Of a DNA stretch of 64,000 bases, positions 1 through 11,755 are shown piece after piece. The DNA lies in assembly GCA_002943765.1 (NCBI GenBank), contig PQWQ01000023.1, positions 250,501 through 314,500 on the forward strand, written 5' to 3'. Every line of letters begins with the position of its first letter. Within the stretch, counting starts at the first letter, position 1. Under the pieces are notes generated by a model, which had not been told where the DNA came from, searched no databases, and saw only the letters and a list, made by a program, of their open reading frames with translations. This stretch comes from Psoroptes ovis (Eukaryota; Arthropoda; Arachnida; Sarcoptiformes; Psoroptidae). The translations under genes were made by a program, and so were the position numbers.

Positions 1-1191
1 GCCAATGATGAGCGTATTACAATATCGATACAATATTCTGATAAAACAAGGAAAATGGGTGAATTCGAATCGAATCAAACCTTGTGGCAGGTCATTACCA
101 GCTTGTTCGATGCCAACGATATTCCTGAATTGAATGATTGTGATAATTTTATATTTTCAATCAACCACATGAATCGACAGGTTTGTTTGTTTGATCATTA
201 ATTTTCAATACATTTGATTCATTGATCATTATTTCAGTATGATGGTCGAGCGGTTTTGGAGAATACACGTCTTAAAGCGCTTGGTCTTCATGGACGATGT
301 GTTTTACGGCTTAATTGTCGTCCTGCCAGTGATCAAAAACCTGTACAGAAATATGTGGAAAATATTCAATTTAAGAAAATTGAAAAACCAGTGGCGCCAC
401 CACCAACTACTACTGATGCTCCATGCTTGAAAGAGCCGACGATCGTTGAACCAAAACCAATCGAAACTAAACCAATTACGGATAATAAAGAAGCACCAAA
501 GCCTTCAATTACTTCTAGCTCTTCGATTGATTCTGCTAAATCGGTTTCGAATGAATGTAAAGTTGAATCGGTTCCAGCAAAAGTCCCAGCGATCACTGAA
601 CAAACATCTTCTGATGATGGCCGAGAACCAGAAATCAAATTTCTTGATGGTGGTGAAAATGATGAATTACTGTATTCGCTGGATGATCAATCCATTGAAT
701 TTGTTGCTGACGAATTGCCTGAAAATTTCTTCGAACATACAGCCGATGATATTAAACATCTTCTTAAAGAATTACGACGTATACAACGATCAAATGAAGA
801 AGCTGTACTTGAAACTCAAGAATTACGCCAAAATCGTGAACAGCAAAAACGAAAACGATTCACCCAAACGATTTTACGTATCATTTTCCCATATGATCGT
901 TTGGTGATGCAAGCACTATTCTCACCTGATGATTCAGTAGAAAAAGTTATGAATGTAATCAAAAAATATACGACCTGTGACCAAATCCATTTGTTCGTAG
1001 CGCCACCCAAGACGATTTTGAGCCCAGAATCGAATCTTTACGATTTACAGCTGGTTCCATGTGGTATGATTTATTGTTCCGAAGTAAATTCTAATCAAAA
1101 TCAATTGATACGAGCTGAATTTAAAAATATTTTAAATAATTTTGTTGATGTCTCCATCTATACAAAAAATAAAATGAAACAATTTGTTTAA
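1..1191 (+). CDS. ASPSCR1: TUG/ASPSCR1 (UBX-domain tether), 5' part cut by window edge
   Basis: Two exons are visible, 1-180 (frame 1, upstream part outside the window) and 238-1191, joined over a 57-bp gt-ag intron. TUG binds p97/VCP and tethers GLUT4-type vesicles in other animals. The first part reads as a ubiquitin-like fold, followed by a low-complexity linker rich in Pro, Glu and Ser. The stretch DELPENFFEHTADDIKHLL matches the conserved segment before the TUG UBX domain. The UBX domain contains RIIFPYDRLVMQALFSP and VAPPKTIL, which mirror the family's RVLFPDRYVLQGFFRP and ITPPKTVL. The protein ends soon after the UBX domain, as in the family. It lies 230 bp upstream of RPS3A on the same strand. 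The N-terminal UBL1 domain is not visible and is presumably outside the window. Confidence 0.88.
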
Positions 1192-1295
1192 TATTGAGTA
1201 AATATGAGAGAAAATTCGATTGTATCGATAGTTTCTTTTTTCTACAAACGTGTGTTGACTGTTTTTACACAGTCAGTGTGTGTGGCAAAGCACGC

Positions 1296-1333
1296 AGCTC
1301 TTCCGTTTAAACACATTTGTCTGTTCTTTTTCT
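1296..1333 (+). promoter_or_regulatory. possible TOP-like pyrimidine tracts in RPS3A leader
   Basis: Short pyrimidine tracts (ctcttcc near 1298-1304, ttctttttct near 1323-1332) lie 90-125 bp upstream of the RPS3A ATG. Ribosomal protein transcripts of animals usually start at a C in such a tract. Which tract, if any, holds the transcription start cannot be told from sequence alone. Confidence 0.3.
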
Positions 1334-1421
1334 GTTAGTGTTTTGAATTGTTGAAACGTGTGCCCGATTTAATTCTGTTTTTTTTGAATTTAAATTAATT
1401 TTTAATTGAAAATTTTCCGAA

Positions 1422-2314
1422 ATGGCTGTCGGTAAAAATAAAGGTCTCGCCAAAGGTGGTAAAAAAGGTGTCAAAAAGAAGATTGTCGATCCATTCACAC
1501 GTAAAGAATGGTATGATATCAAGGCACCGATCGTGTTTGCTAATCGAAATGTTGGCAAAACATTGGTTAATCGTACACAAGGTACCAGAATAGCTTCGGA
1601 AGGTCTTAAAGGTATGGAGATTTAATCATTTTTTTCAATGGACATGTTTTAATTTTTTGAATTTTCTTGAATTGATGGCAAATAGGTCGTGTATTTGAAA
1701 TTTCATTAGCCGATCTTCAAAATGATGAAGTTGCTTATAAAAAATTCCGTTTGGTTTCGGAAGAAGTACAAGGCCGACAAGTATTGACCAATTTTCATGG
1801 TATGGATTTGACCCGAGATAAACTTGGATCAATGGTTAAAAAATGGCAAACATTGATTGAAACGCATGTTGATTGCCGTACAAGTGATGGCTATCTGTTG
1901 AGATTTTTTTGCATCGGTTTCACCAGACGTTGGCCTCATCAAGTGAAAAAGACTAGTTATGCCCAGACGACCAAAGTTCGAGCTATTCGCAAGAAAATGG
2001 TCGAAATCATCACCAATAATGTATCGACAGTTGATTTGAAAGAAGTCGTATTGAAATTGATTCCCGATTCGATTGCCAAAGATATTGAAAAAGCATGTAA
2101 TTCAATTTATCCATTACACGATGTTATGATTCGTAAAGTGAAAGTATTGAAAAAACCGAAATTTGAGCTAAGCAAATTAATGGAAATGCATGGTGAAGGT
2201 AAAGGTGCAACATCATCGACAGCTGCTTCGGCTTCGAAAACCGAAGGTGGTGAATCATCGACAAAAGTAGATCGACCAGAAGGTTATGAACCGCCGGTAC
2301 AACAAACAGTTTAA
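1422..2314 (+). CDS. RPS3A: 40S ribosomal protein S3a (eS1)
   Basis: Exons 1422-1611 and 1686-2314 join in frame to give 272 residues, close to the usual ~264. It is a component of the small ribosomal subunit. The sequence starts MAVGKNKGLAKGGKKGVKKK and keeps the family landmarks DPFTRKEWYDIKAP, the split GLKG|RVFE, SLADLQNDE, TNFHGMDLTRDK, DGYLLRFFCIGFT, KTSYAQ, LIPDSI, and PLHDVMIRKVKVLKKPKFEL. The start codon is set by the conserved N-terminus. Its 3' end points at the neprilysin-like gene with only 83 bp between stop codons, so the two 3' UTRs probably overlap. Confidence is very high because identity is strong over the full length. Confidence 0.98.
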
Positions 2315-2344
2315 AAAATGAATGAATTTTTCAATTATAAAAAT

Positions 2345-2350
2345 GAATAA
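2345..2350 (+). terminator. polyadenylation signal AATAAA of RPS3A
   Basis: A canonical AATAAA lies 31 bp after the RPS3A stop codon, inside the short interval shared with the converging neprilysin-like gene. Confidence 0.6.
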
Positions 2351-2397
2351 AATATTTTCACAATCAAAATATAAAATAATTACAAAATTATAAATTG

Positions 2398-5142
2398 TCA
2401 ATTCCATAAATGACATTTGTCTGATTCTATTCGAACATTTTTCGTTGATGATTTTTGGCCACATTCGAACACTGTTTGAAATTGATCAAATTGACTAAAT
2501 AATAGATTTATTCTCAGCGATTCGGGTAATGGTTCAACAATGGAAAGTGGCCGTTGATTCTGATTATTGCTATTTCGATCATAAAGTATTTCCATTGTTT
2601 TTGGCTTCATATTTGCACACATTGTCTATAATGGTAATGATTAATGGTGAGTGTTCAAAAATGATTATTTGATAAATACCTGAGCATATGAAATGAAAAA
2701 TAATTCATCATTATTAAAGCGTAATGCCGGGAGTCGTAGGGATTTCTCAGGATGAGCTTTTTCAAATTGTTTATGTGCTTTCCACGCCATTTCCAATGCA
2801 CCTAAATCAATGTATGTTTGTGATACGGATTTATTGTACTTGAAATGAAATCAATTGATTAGTTACATTCGAAGCTAGGAAGATCTTAGTACTTACATGA
2901 TTCGAGATTGAATTGATTCTTCGTGAAAGACAACGCATTCCACGATTCAAATCGACATCATCGATAAATATACGATTATTCGATAATCGGCCATCTGGTA
3001 AGCCATAATAAAGTCCAATCAAATCGAATGCTTTCAATATTTGACTGGCAACATGAACACCTAATGAACCGAATTGAATAGACATCGGTGCTTGTTGATC
3101 ATAATAAGGTAATTGTAAAATGCCATCTGGTATAAATAATTTATTAGCAGCATAATCATAATAGAATTCAGCATCGAATGTTAACAATGGCCATGATTGA
3201 TCATAATTTTTTTGATTCAATAACATTTCCATTTTTTTATGCCGGAAATTTATACCTTCAATAATGTTGTTCAAAAATTTGATACCGGTTAAAAATTCCG
3301 TGTAATAACCGGCCAATTGTGGTTTCAACAAAAATTGTGGATGACCAATCATTATTTCCATTTGTTTCATTTTCATTTGAATCAATCGATGTGCATCATC
3401 AGCATTCGAATCGGCTGCATTATACCATATGAATGAACGATGATTGTCAAGTATTGTACGTTGAATAGCGTTCACTATATTTGATTTAGCTTCATTGCTT
3501 CGATTTGAAATTTTATCAACTTGATTGCTAACATATAGTGCTGCTAATGAATGACCAAAATATTTGGCGGTAGTTTCCAAACAAAAACGCCAACGATTAT
3601 TATCATCCAAATGATTCATTGATGGTAATCGACGATATGATTGTTCGAAATTATAATGAATTATACGGAAATCTTTAGATAGATAAGGTGAATAAGCGCT
3701 TATGAATTTCCATATTAAATAATCATTCAATCCTTTTCGATCTGTTGTTGAAATTATGTTGGAAATATTACGAAAATATGTATCGAAAGCCAACAATACT
3801 CGGGTATTATCATTTAAACGTGCTTTCTCGAAATATTTTTGCAATAAATTCAACCACTTAATGGATGGTGCAATGATTTTCAGTTCACGAATCGAAAATC
3901 TACGTTGAAACATTTCCGATGGACGGCCATAATCTTCACGTGTTGGCGTTATTTCAGCTATACGTTTTTCATAATTAAATGTATTCTCTGCAAATTGACT
4001 TGAATCTAATTTGGTTGCACCGAATATTTTAACCGTTTCGCTCATATATTGTTTATATGCTTCAACTATTGATTTATATTCTGGTTCAAAATAATATTCA
4101 CGTGGCAGCCCTAAACCAGATGGATATATCTAGGGGAAATATTTAAAAATTATTAAAAAAAAAAGATTGACATTGATAATTCAAATAGCCATACTTTAAT
4201 AATGAATGGTAGCTGTGGATCTAAATCATCGGCACCGATTGTCACACGAAAAAATGCATCAACATCGAAATATGTTTGCAATTTTTCCAGCGCAGTATCC
4301 GATTGCCAATTAGGACCATGCCAATTACCGATTATATTCCAGCCACCGGCGCCCATAATTTCATGTTTAATATAATCAAATGAATTGCGATCAATTTCTT
4401 CCAGATTCATACATGATTCATAGAAAAATTTGGCCTTATAAAATGGATCATCATGTGGCATTGTCAACAGAATATGATCTAAATAATGTTTTAGCTGCTG
4501 GAAAATTTTTGATTCAATTTCATCATTTGTCGTATAGATTCCATTATAATCATCCAGTGGATGATCATTGATCCATTTTTGGCAAGCAAATTCATAGAAA
4601 TTGTCACATGCTAAAGCCTTTAGTTCATTATCATTGTGACCATTCAATGGCGATAATTTCGATGAAATTCGAGCAGCTGTAAATAAACAATAAGATGATT
4701 CACATATTTGATCATCATCTGTCAATGCTACGATCAGCACTTTAACGCCGATAATCAGAAGGGTTAACCCCAATAAAAATATAATCAACAATAATAATGC
4801 ATGTATACGTTGATGACGATTATTCATTATTTTTGCCAAATTCAGCTGTAAACGGCTTTTATTTGTTGTTGGCCTAATTACATTAATCGAATGTTGTGAT
4901 CGTTGTTTGAAATCATTGTTGGCCATTTTTGATGATAAAACTTTATTATTAATGTTGTTACCGTTGCTATTATTATCATCATCATCCATATCGGTTTCAA
5001 CATATCGATTGTTTGATGATGTTAATGAAACATTTTCATTCGAATATTTACCATGTTTGTCACCAACATTATCATTATCATCATCGATTTCATAAATGCT
5101 CATATGTTGATTTTTGTGATTATGTAAATTTGTTCCATCCAT
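2398..5142 (-). CDS. neprilysin-like M13 family protein, predicted catalytically dead
   Basis: Exons 5142-4195, 4129-2897, 2838-2680 and 2625-2398 keep frame and give 855 residues. The protein is a type II membrane protein: a ~114-residue acidic/Asn-rich cytoplasmic tail, one membrane segment at about 115-140, then the M13 ectodomain. Landmarks present are LACDNFYEFACQKWI, GLGLPREYYF, the NAFY-region equivalent FDAEFYYDY, IPDGILQLP, LGALEMAWKA, ELFFISYAQ and the C-terminal KCHLWN (family CxxW). The zinc motif HEITH is replaced by SQILK at about 678-682 in GVHVASQILKAFD. The third zinc ligand (Glu of ENIAD) is Gln in QTYID, and the catalytic His near the C-terminus is not seen. All known catalytic residues are therefore lost while the fold residues remain. 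Catalytically inactive neprilysin-like proteins are known in insects, where binding or scavenging roles have been suggested. This gene could act that way, which is inference. Confidence 0.9.
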
Positions 5143-6517
5143 TCAACGTAGCAATGAATTTTAAGAGGTAAATCTTTAATATTTATAAGAAAAAGAGTAA
5201 ATTATTCTCAGTAAATCTAAGGAGAGTTACCTGTTATTGATAAGAAAAGAACGGGGAGTTTCATCATTAGTAATCGGTATAAAATAACCAGTTATTTACT
5301 TACTTACATTCAACAAATGCTTCGAATTTTGACTGTTATATTTGATTGACCACTAGGATTTATTTATGTGTATTTTACACCTTTAAAAATGAATGAAATT
5401 GAAAATAATTTTGAAAATTGGAATGAATTGAAATCATCATATTTGGTCATTTGGTTTATTTGTTTGTTGACAATTTATAGTCGTCAATTACATAATAAAC
5501 ATTGATAAGAACATTGGCTTATAACATTTGTATGTGATCAACAATGAACAGCAGCAGCAGCAGAACAACGAACCCCGTGAATCAACAGGTAGCTTTTACA
5601 TTTACCTGCTGTGTATTCATTTATTCTGAAAATGAATGTAAACAACAAATACATTCACTGATTGACTGCTACCTGAGCCAAAATCAAAGTTGCTAAATGT
5701 AAGATGAATTGAACTGAATATAGTCAGAGTTGCAAGTGTTTAATATGTGTTTGTATTTAAAACATTTGACAAAAAAATGAAATAAAGCCACCGATCATTC
5801 ATTTTTGAGCTATGAATCAACTAACCTTTATTTTATTTATTTTTTTGATTTCAAAAAAGAGCACTTTTGATTAAAATTTGGTCAAATTGTTGTTGATTTA
5901 CAGCGATGACAATGAGGATGAACCTTAAACATTCGAATGAAATGAAACATTCGAAATTTCTGAAAAAAACAAAATTAACACAGTTTTCCGGCTATTTTAA
6001 ATGTCGTATTTTCCTATGAAGCAAAGTCACAACAACATTCAAACATTCAAATCAAAGTTTTTAACGGTGATGATTTCATTTGTCATAGTTTTTTTGGAAA
6101 CATGAAATGTTTTTGCATAAATTTAGTCAAAATAAAACCAATTGATGAAACTAATTTGTTTGCTTGTTGGCGTCGTTTGGTGTGGCGGGCTAATGATGGT
6201 GATGATTGGTTGGTTGGTTGGTAATCACGGTGATAGCCATAATCAACTTGGATACCAATGGAATATAAAAACATTTCAAATCAGTAAACACACTCAAAAA
6301 AAAATTTCTATAATTTGTTTCATTTTGATTAATCAAAAAATCATAAATAATAATTGATAACAATAAATTTTTGTTTTCAAATCTAATACATTATCATTGC
6401 AGCAAAGTAAACAATTGACGATAATAATTAATAATCCATAAAGAAGATTCCAAATACAAAAATACAAACAAATAATCCAGCGTAATCAAAGTAATCTTTT
6501 AAGATCAATTTAATAAA
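5143..6517. other. intergenic region between neprilysin-like gene start and OPA1 3' end
   Basis: This 1.4-kb AT-rich stretch must hold the promoter of the neprilysin-like gene and the OPA1 3' UTR. Short open frames near 6083-6357 have no coding character. A short (cag)n run lies near 5548. I see no repeat or RNA gene. Confidence 0.5.
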
Positions 6518-9500
6518 TCACTTTTCTTGATTCAAAGCGGCAATAAATTCTTCGAGTTTTTCCTGTATACGGCGGACTCGTTCTTTGTTCATAAATAACG
6601 GGTCATTTTTTGGTGGAAAAAATTAATTAAAATCTTCAGATAATTAAAAATAAATAAATAACTCACTTAGTTCTTCGGCCAATTCAACCCTTTTACCAAC
6701 TAATAATGTTGATTTTTGCTGAAAATCTTGATTAAAATCATCGAGTATCGCTTTCAGCTCACGATTTAAACGTTGTATTTCAATATTTGTCGTTTGTTGT
6801 CGTAATGCTTTCGATGATGCTTGTAAAATGTGACGTATACGATAAAAAAATACAACATCATCACAGGATATCTATGAATGTGTGCCATTTGAAATATTTA
6901 AATGAGATATTTGCAATAGATTTTGGTCAAATGGGATCAATCTGACTTACATCTGAATCCAATTTATACATATGATGAGCATATAGTTTTTCACAATTTT
7001 GTGCCTTGGACATTAATTTATAAAGGAAATTTTGTTTATACAGCTCGTTCCATATTGTTTGAATCTAAATTCAATGAAAAACAATGGATCAATTGCTTTA
7101 AATCAAAAATTTAAAACCTACATCCTCATCAGTGACATCAATCTTGTTGGCACGTAAACGTTTTTTGACCAGTAACAAATCTTCAGCATCTAATACTGGC
7201 TTTAAACCCTTTGAAAATCGAAAAGAAAATTCAATAATTTGCAATTAGAATGATAGAAATGAATTATGACCAGCTTACATTTTGATTTTGACCATTATTA
7301 TCATTATTATTATTGTTCATATTATTTGACATTAATAAATCCAATTCATTTTTAATATTAACATTTATCACTTGATCAGTGGTACGATATGTCCATTGAT
7401 ACCAACGTTCGAACCAATTAGGACCGAATAGTTCACGTAAACGATTTTCAGCTGATTTTAAATGATGAAACATTAAATAATGAAGTAAATGTGCATGATT
7501 TCAATGGGGCTTACTTGAAATAATACGATCAGCAATTAATTCTTGCCAATATTTTGCCGATTCTTTCCATTTTTCTTTGGATGATACGATTCGATCTTCG
7601 GATGAATTCATTTGTAGAAGTTTCTATGAACACGAGAAATAAGGAATAATTAAGATTCGATTCAAATAAGGTTAATTAAGAATACAAACAATAACATCGG
7701 TCGCCTTATTATCCCATTGATGTTGTTCAAGAACAGCAGTCGCCACGGCTTTCTTCAAACGAAGAAATAGTTGAGCATCACTTTCATCGTATTCACTTGT
7801 TGATTCATCATATGATTCCGTACCATCACGATGATCAACATGATTTGGTATCAAAGTTTTTTGAAATTGTTCACGTAATATTTCCCAACCGGTTTCGACA
7901 GTTTTCGCCGGCAACCAATTATCGATCCAATTTTTTAATTTAATATCAATCAATACATTAAAGTTCTCGACATTTGATTTTTCAGCACATGGCAAGTATA
8001 TATCTTCGAATATAAATTGTTTAAAATTTTCATTCAAACGTTGAAAGAATAATGTTTCCCAATGTAATTCATTAAAATGGCTAAGTTTGATTATTTGGTC
8101 GAGGATTTGATTTTTACCAATTTCGAATAATTCATCCTAAATGGGGGTAAAAATAACCATGAAAAACATTCGAATCGAATTAAAAGAATTTCAATGAATC
8201 TTACCCGATCCAATTCACGATATTTACTAAATGTATTTTTCCATTCAGTTTCTAGATTGAATTTGCGAGCTGAAAAAATCACAAAAATAGAACGGAATGA
8301 ATTATTGATCATAAGGAATCATTGTGAATACCTTTGTAAAGATCGGCTTGTTGTTCGATTGCCGATTTGACCATTTTCCAAAAACAATCTGATACAGCGA
8401 AACTAAGATTTTGTGTGGTACATTGTGATGCATTCAAAATACCTTGCCTTTGAAAATATCAAAAGGATTAATTGAATCAAATTTTAAATTTCTAAGACAT
8501 AAGTCTTACTTGCATAGTCTTGAATTCTTGAAGAATTCTTCTTCATATTCTTTGATCGATGTAATCGAATCATCTTTACCTCCGCGACCAGTGACCACAG
8601 CAAAATAACCCAGAGCTTTCATTGGAAACAGTTTTCCTTCCAGAATTTTTTTCAACCGCGTTGGATCGGACATATTTTGTTCGGCTAAATCAATTTTAGT
8701 CATAACAAATATTGTACGACGTCCTTGTGGATCCATTTGTGATACTAGATCTGTGACTATTGATCGTTCAGCATCGACTGATCCATCTTGAACACAGAGG
8801 ATAATACCGTTTGGATTACCCATATAATATTTGGTAATATCTTCGATTGCTTGTCTTGTATCGGTGGCCATTTCATTCGTTACAGTACTTATTACACCGG
8901 GCAAATCGATGAGCACCATTCTAGGCAATCCAGGTCCTTCGACAGTCAATGAAATAACATCTTTACTAACAGTATGACCAGGTTTTACACGTGATTTCAT
9001 TTTTCGTTCAATCGTCGATCGTAGGTCAGCCAGTTCTGATTCTTTTGTCAAATCAAATTCACGATCTTGATCTTTAAATTTAGCAATATGATATGGCCCC
9101 TCTTTAAGGGTTACTTTAACCGGTGACCGTGTCATCATTTCACCAGCACCACGAGGAAATATTCTTGCATGTGCAATCATTTCCAGCACTGATGTTTTAC
9201 CAGCACTTTGATCACCAACAACAATCACTCGTGGTAGATGATCTTGTGTTTGATAATTTGAATCAAAATCATTCAATTCATCCAGTACATCCGAGTATAG
9301 ATCGATTAATGTTTTATTTGCTTTCTTCAATTTTTCCGATACGTGGGATTTATCCGTTTTTAATAGAAGCGATTGTTTCAGCCGTTTATTTTCATTTTCC
9401 AACCGTTCAATTTCTTTTTGATATTTATTCTATTAAAAATAAGAATATTAACATTTGTTAAAATAAGGTCTACGAAGGTCTACAATCGAAATTCGATCAC

Positions 9501-10292
9501 CTGAATTCGAATCAATTCATTTTGTAATTTTTCGATTCGTTCACGTTCATCAACATTTGGCGCAGCTGTTGTCGATGAGGATGGCGGCTCTTTGGATGCA
9601 AATGGATTTTTTATATGAACAATAGTCTCATCTGATGGCTGCTCGTCATCGTTGCCATTGGTCAATAAACCTTTTAAACCCTTTGTGGATGGAAATTTTT
9701 CATCTTTTTCTGGTGATGATACAAGAAATAAAAGTTCTATAATGAGAAACAATGATATTGTTTTGGATGTTTTCATAATACATGAATCAATCATTCAATT
9801 TGAATTACCTTGTTGTCGCAGCTGTCTTTCTTGTATCATTTGACGAAATTTCCCAATGGTTGCTTCGGCATCGGCGGACAAACGTACGAAAATTGAATTG
9901 TTTCGTTCGATTATTTGTTGCTTCAGATCGGCAATCGTATCACGATATGAATTCCTTTGCTCTTCGTTCGGCACTAAATCTTTGATCCATTGAAAATCTG
10001 GTAAATTTTCTTTCCATTGTTGATATTTCTAGTGAGTTATGAAGAAAATAATCATTAAAAATATAATTCAAAAATATAAACAAATACAAACATTATTAAC
10101 GTGAATACCGCCACCAACAGCTGATCCGAGTACAATGTATCGTATTTTGAGTACCGAACGTAGCACACTGGCCAATGTAACGATTGATCGTTGTTGTTGT
10201 TCAATAAATATCAGCTGATTACGACGATTATTCAACAATAATCGTCCACCACCATTACGAAATACATGACGAAATGACCTTTTCGAAATCAT
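6518..10292 (-). CDS. OPA1: mitochondrial dynamin-like GTPase OPA1
   Basis: Thirteen exons keep frame: 10292-10092, 10028-9809, 9736-9501, 9429-8510, 8447-8332, 8269-8205, 8136-7690, 7623-7515, 7451-7279, 7208-7122, 7064-6951, 6871-6667 and 6582-6518, giving 985 residues (human about 960). OPA1 fuses mitochondrial inner membranes and keeps cristae shape. The N-terminus is a basic mitochondrial presequence followed by the membrane segment RYIVLGSAVGGG. A coiled-coil region runs to about residue 250. The GTPase has GDQSAGKT at 291-298, the conserved T in MMTRSPVKVTL, DLPGV and TKIDLAE. The stalk and effector region carries SDCFWKMV, ARKFNLETEWKN, RELDRDELFE, FGPNWFERW and DDVVFFYRIRHIL, and the end IQEKLEEFIAALNQEK matches human almost residue for residue. 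The last acceptor (gaacaaag) is purine-rich but gives the conserved LAEELKRVRRIQEKL junction. OPA1 is usually cut by OMA1/YME1L; those sites are not identifiable here. Confidence 0.97.
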
Positions 10293-11755
10293 TTATTGCT
10301 TTCATTCAATTCATGCAATTATTGAAGGTAAAAAACAAAACAAATATACACTAACACATGCAATAATTCAATAAAAACACACAAATCAATGATCGACGAA
10401 ATCAATTTTACATCGATTCAAACATATTAAATAAAATGAATATGTTATTTTAAATTGAATCAAAATCAATTTGATTTCAGATGCTACTGCCAGCTGCAAT
10501 TGCCCTCATGGAACATTGAACAATGCTGCCATCTATTGTTGACAATCTGAATATGGATTTTGATTACCATTTTCCATGATTTTTTGCCATTGGCATTTGT
10601 TTGTAAACATGTTGTGTTTTAATTATTCGGGTTTTTTATCCTCGAAAACATGATTGAATAGAAGATAATTAATCAATTTAATCAATCGAATCAATCAAAG
10701 TCAATCGAATGGACCCGGTTATTGCCCAATTGATAATCGTTCACAAATGATGATAAACAAACAATCAATTTGCAATTATGTAAGTTTAAACTTTTTAAAT
10801 AGAAAAAATTTAAATTTTTCTATAAATTTACCGCCAGTTGTTTGTGTGTATTTGAATTTGAATTTAAATTTTCAATTCAAATCAATCAAAATAGTCAAAA
10901 TATTTTGAAGAAATAAATGATATTTGTAACTTAATATTTGTGGATTACAATTTTGAATGTAACTTTGTACTTTATCAACTGGTAATTTGATCAGTCATAA
11001 TTAGAATTCAATTTGATTGATTGATTGATTGATTATCAACCAAACAAATGCTAATATATTCACAAATTGTGGTGTATTATACTTTATATATATCAATCAA
11101 TCAATTGATAAGATATATATATCGATACAAACAAGATCAAAAACATATATTTATCAAATATATTCATTTCTTATTTACGACGACCACCAATCCAATCCGA
11201 TGATAGATTGAATTTTTATTAATTTTTCTTTAAGAAAACAGCTAGTCATGCATTAATTTCCATTTATCATCTTATTTCAATTTTCTCCATAAGCGAAACA
11301 ATCTTCGATTTTCGATTTATTTTCATATTTGAAAATGTAATATAATGATATTCGACGTCATTTTCCATAGTTTTTGTGACAATTGACGAGTGAATCGATG
11401 AACAGTTTAATTATAATTCAATAGGAAAAACAATAGTCCCGAAATATATTTTCCATTATGAAATAGTCATTTGACTTTTAATTAAAATTTTGAGAGACAA
11501 AATATCGAATAATTATCAAAATTTAATGTTTATTTTTGATTAAAATAGATTGAAAACTGCTGCAATCGAAACATTCATCAAGGTTCAATCATTCAATCAA
11601 TTAATTAATTAATTATGATATTCATCTAATTACGACGATAAAATTTAATCATATCGATCAATAATTTCATTGATTAATTCGGGCATCTATCTCTTTATTT
11701 CTCTGGCAATTCGAACGATTAGAATCATTAGAATTGTTGATTAAATAATATCAAA
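10293..11755. other. divergent intergenic region OPA1 / ZIP transporter
   Basis: This 1.46-kb stretch separates two genes transcribed away from each other and should hold both promoters. It is very AT-rich (tatata runs near 11085-11120, attgattgattg near 11018). A less AT-rich island at about 10485-10545 carries CAGCTG and CAATTG E-box-like words. No gene is visible. Confidence 0.45.

Noticed and set aside
366..638. Minus-strand open frame of 90 codons inside TUG
   Set aside because: It is the antisense shadow of the TUG linker, with no family match.
6083..6357. Overlapping open frames on both strands
   Set aside because: Low-complexity AT-rich sequence with no motif, no splice support and no plausible start context.
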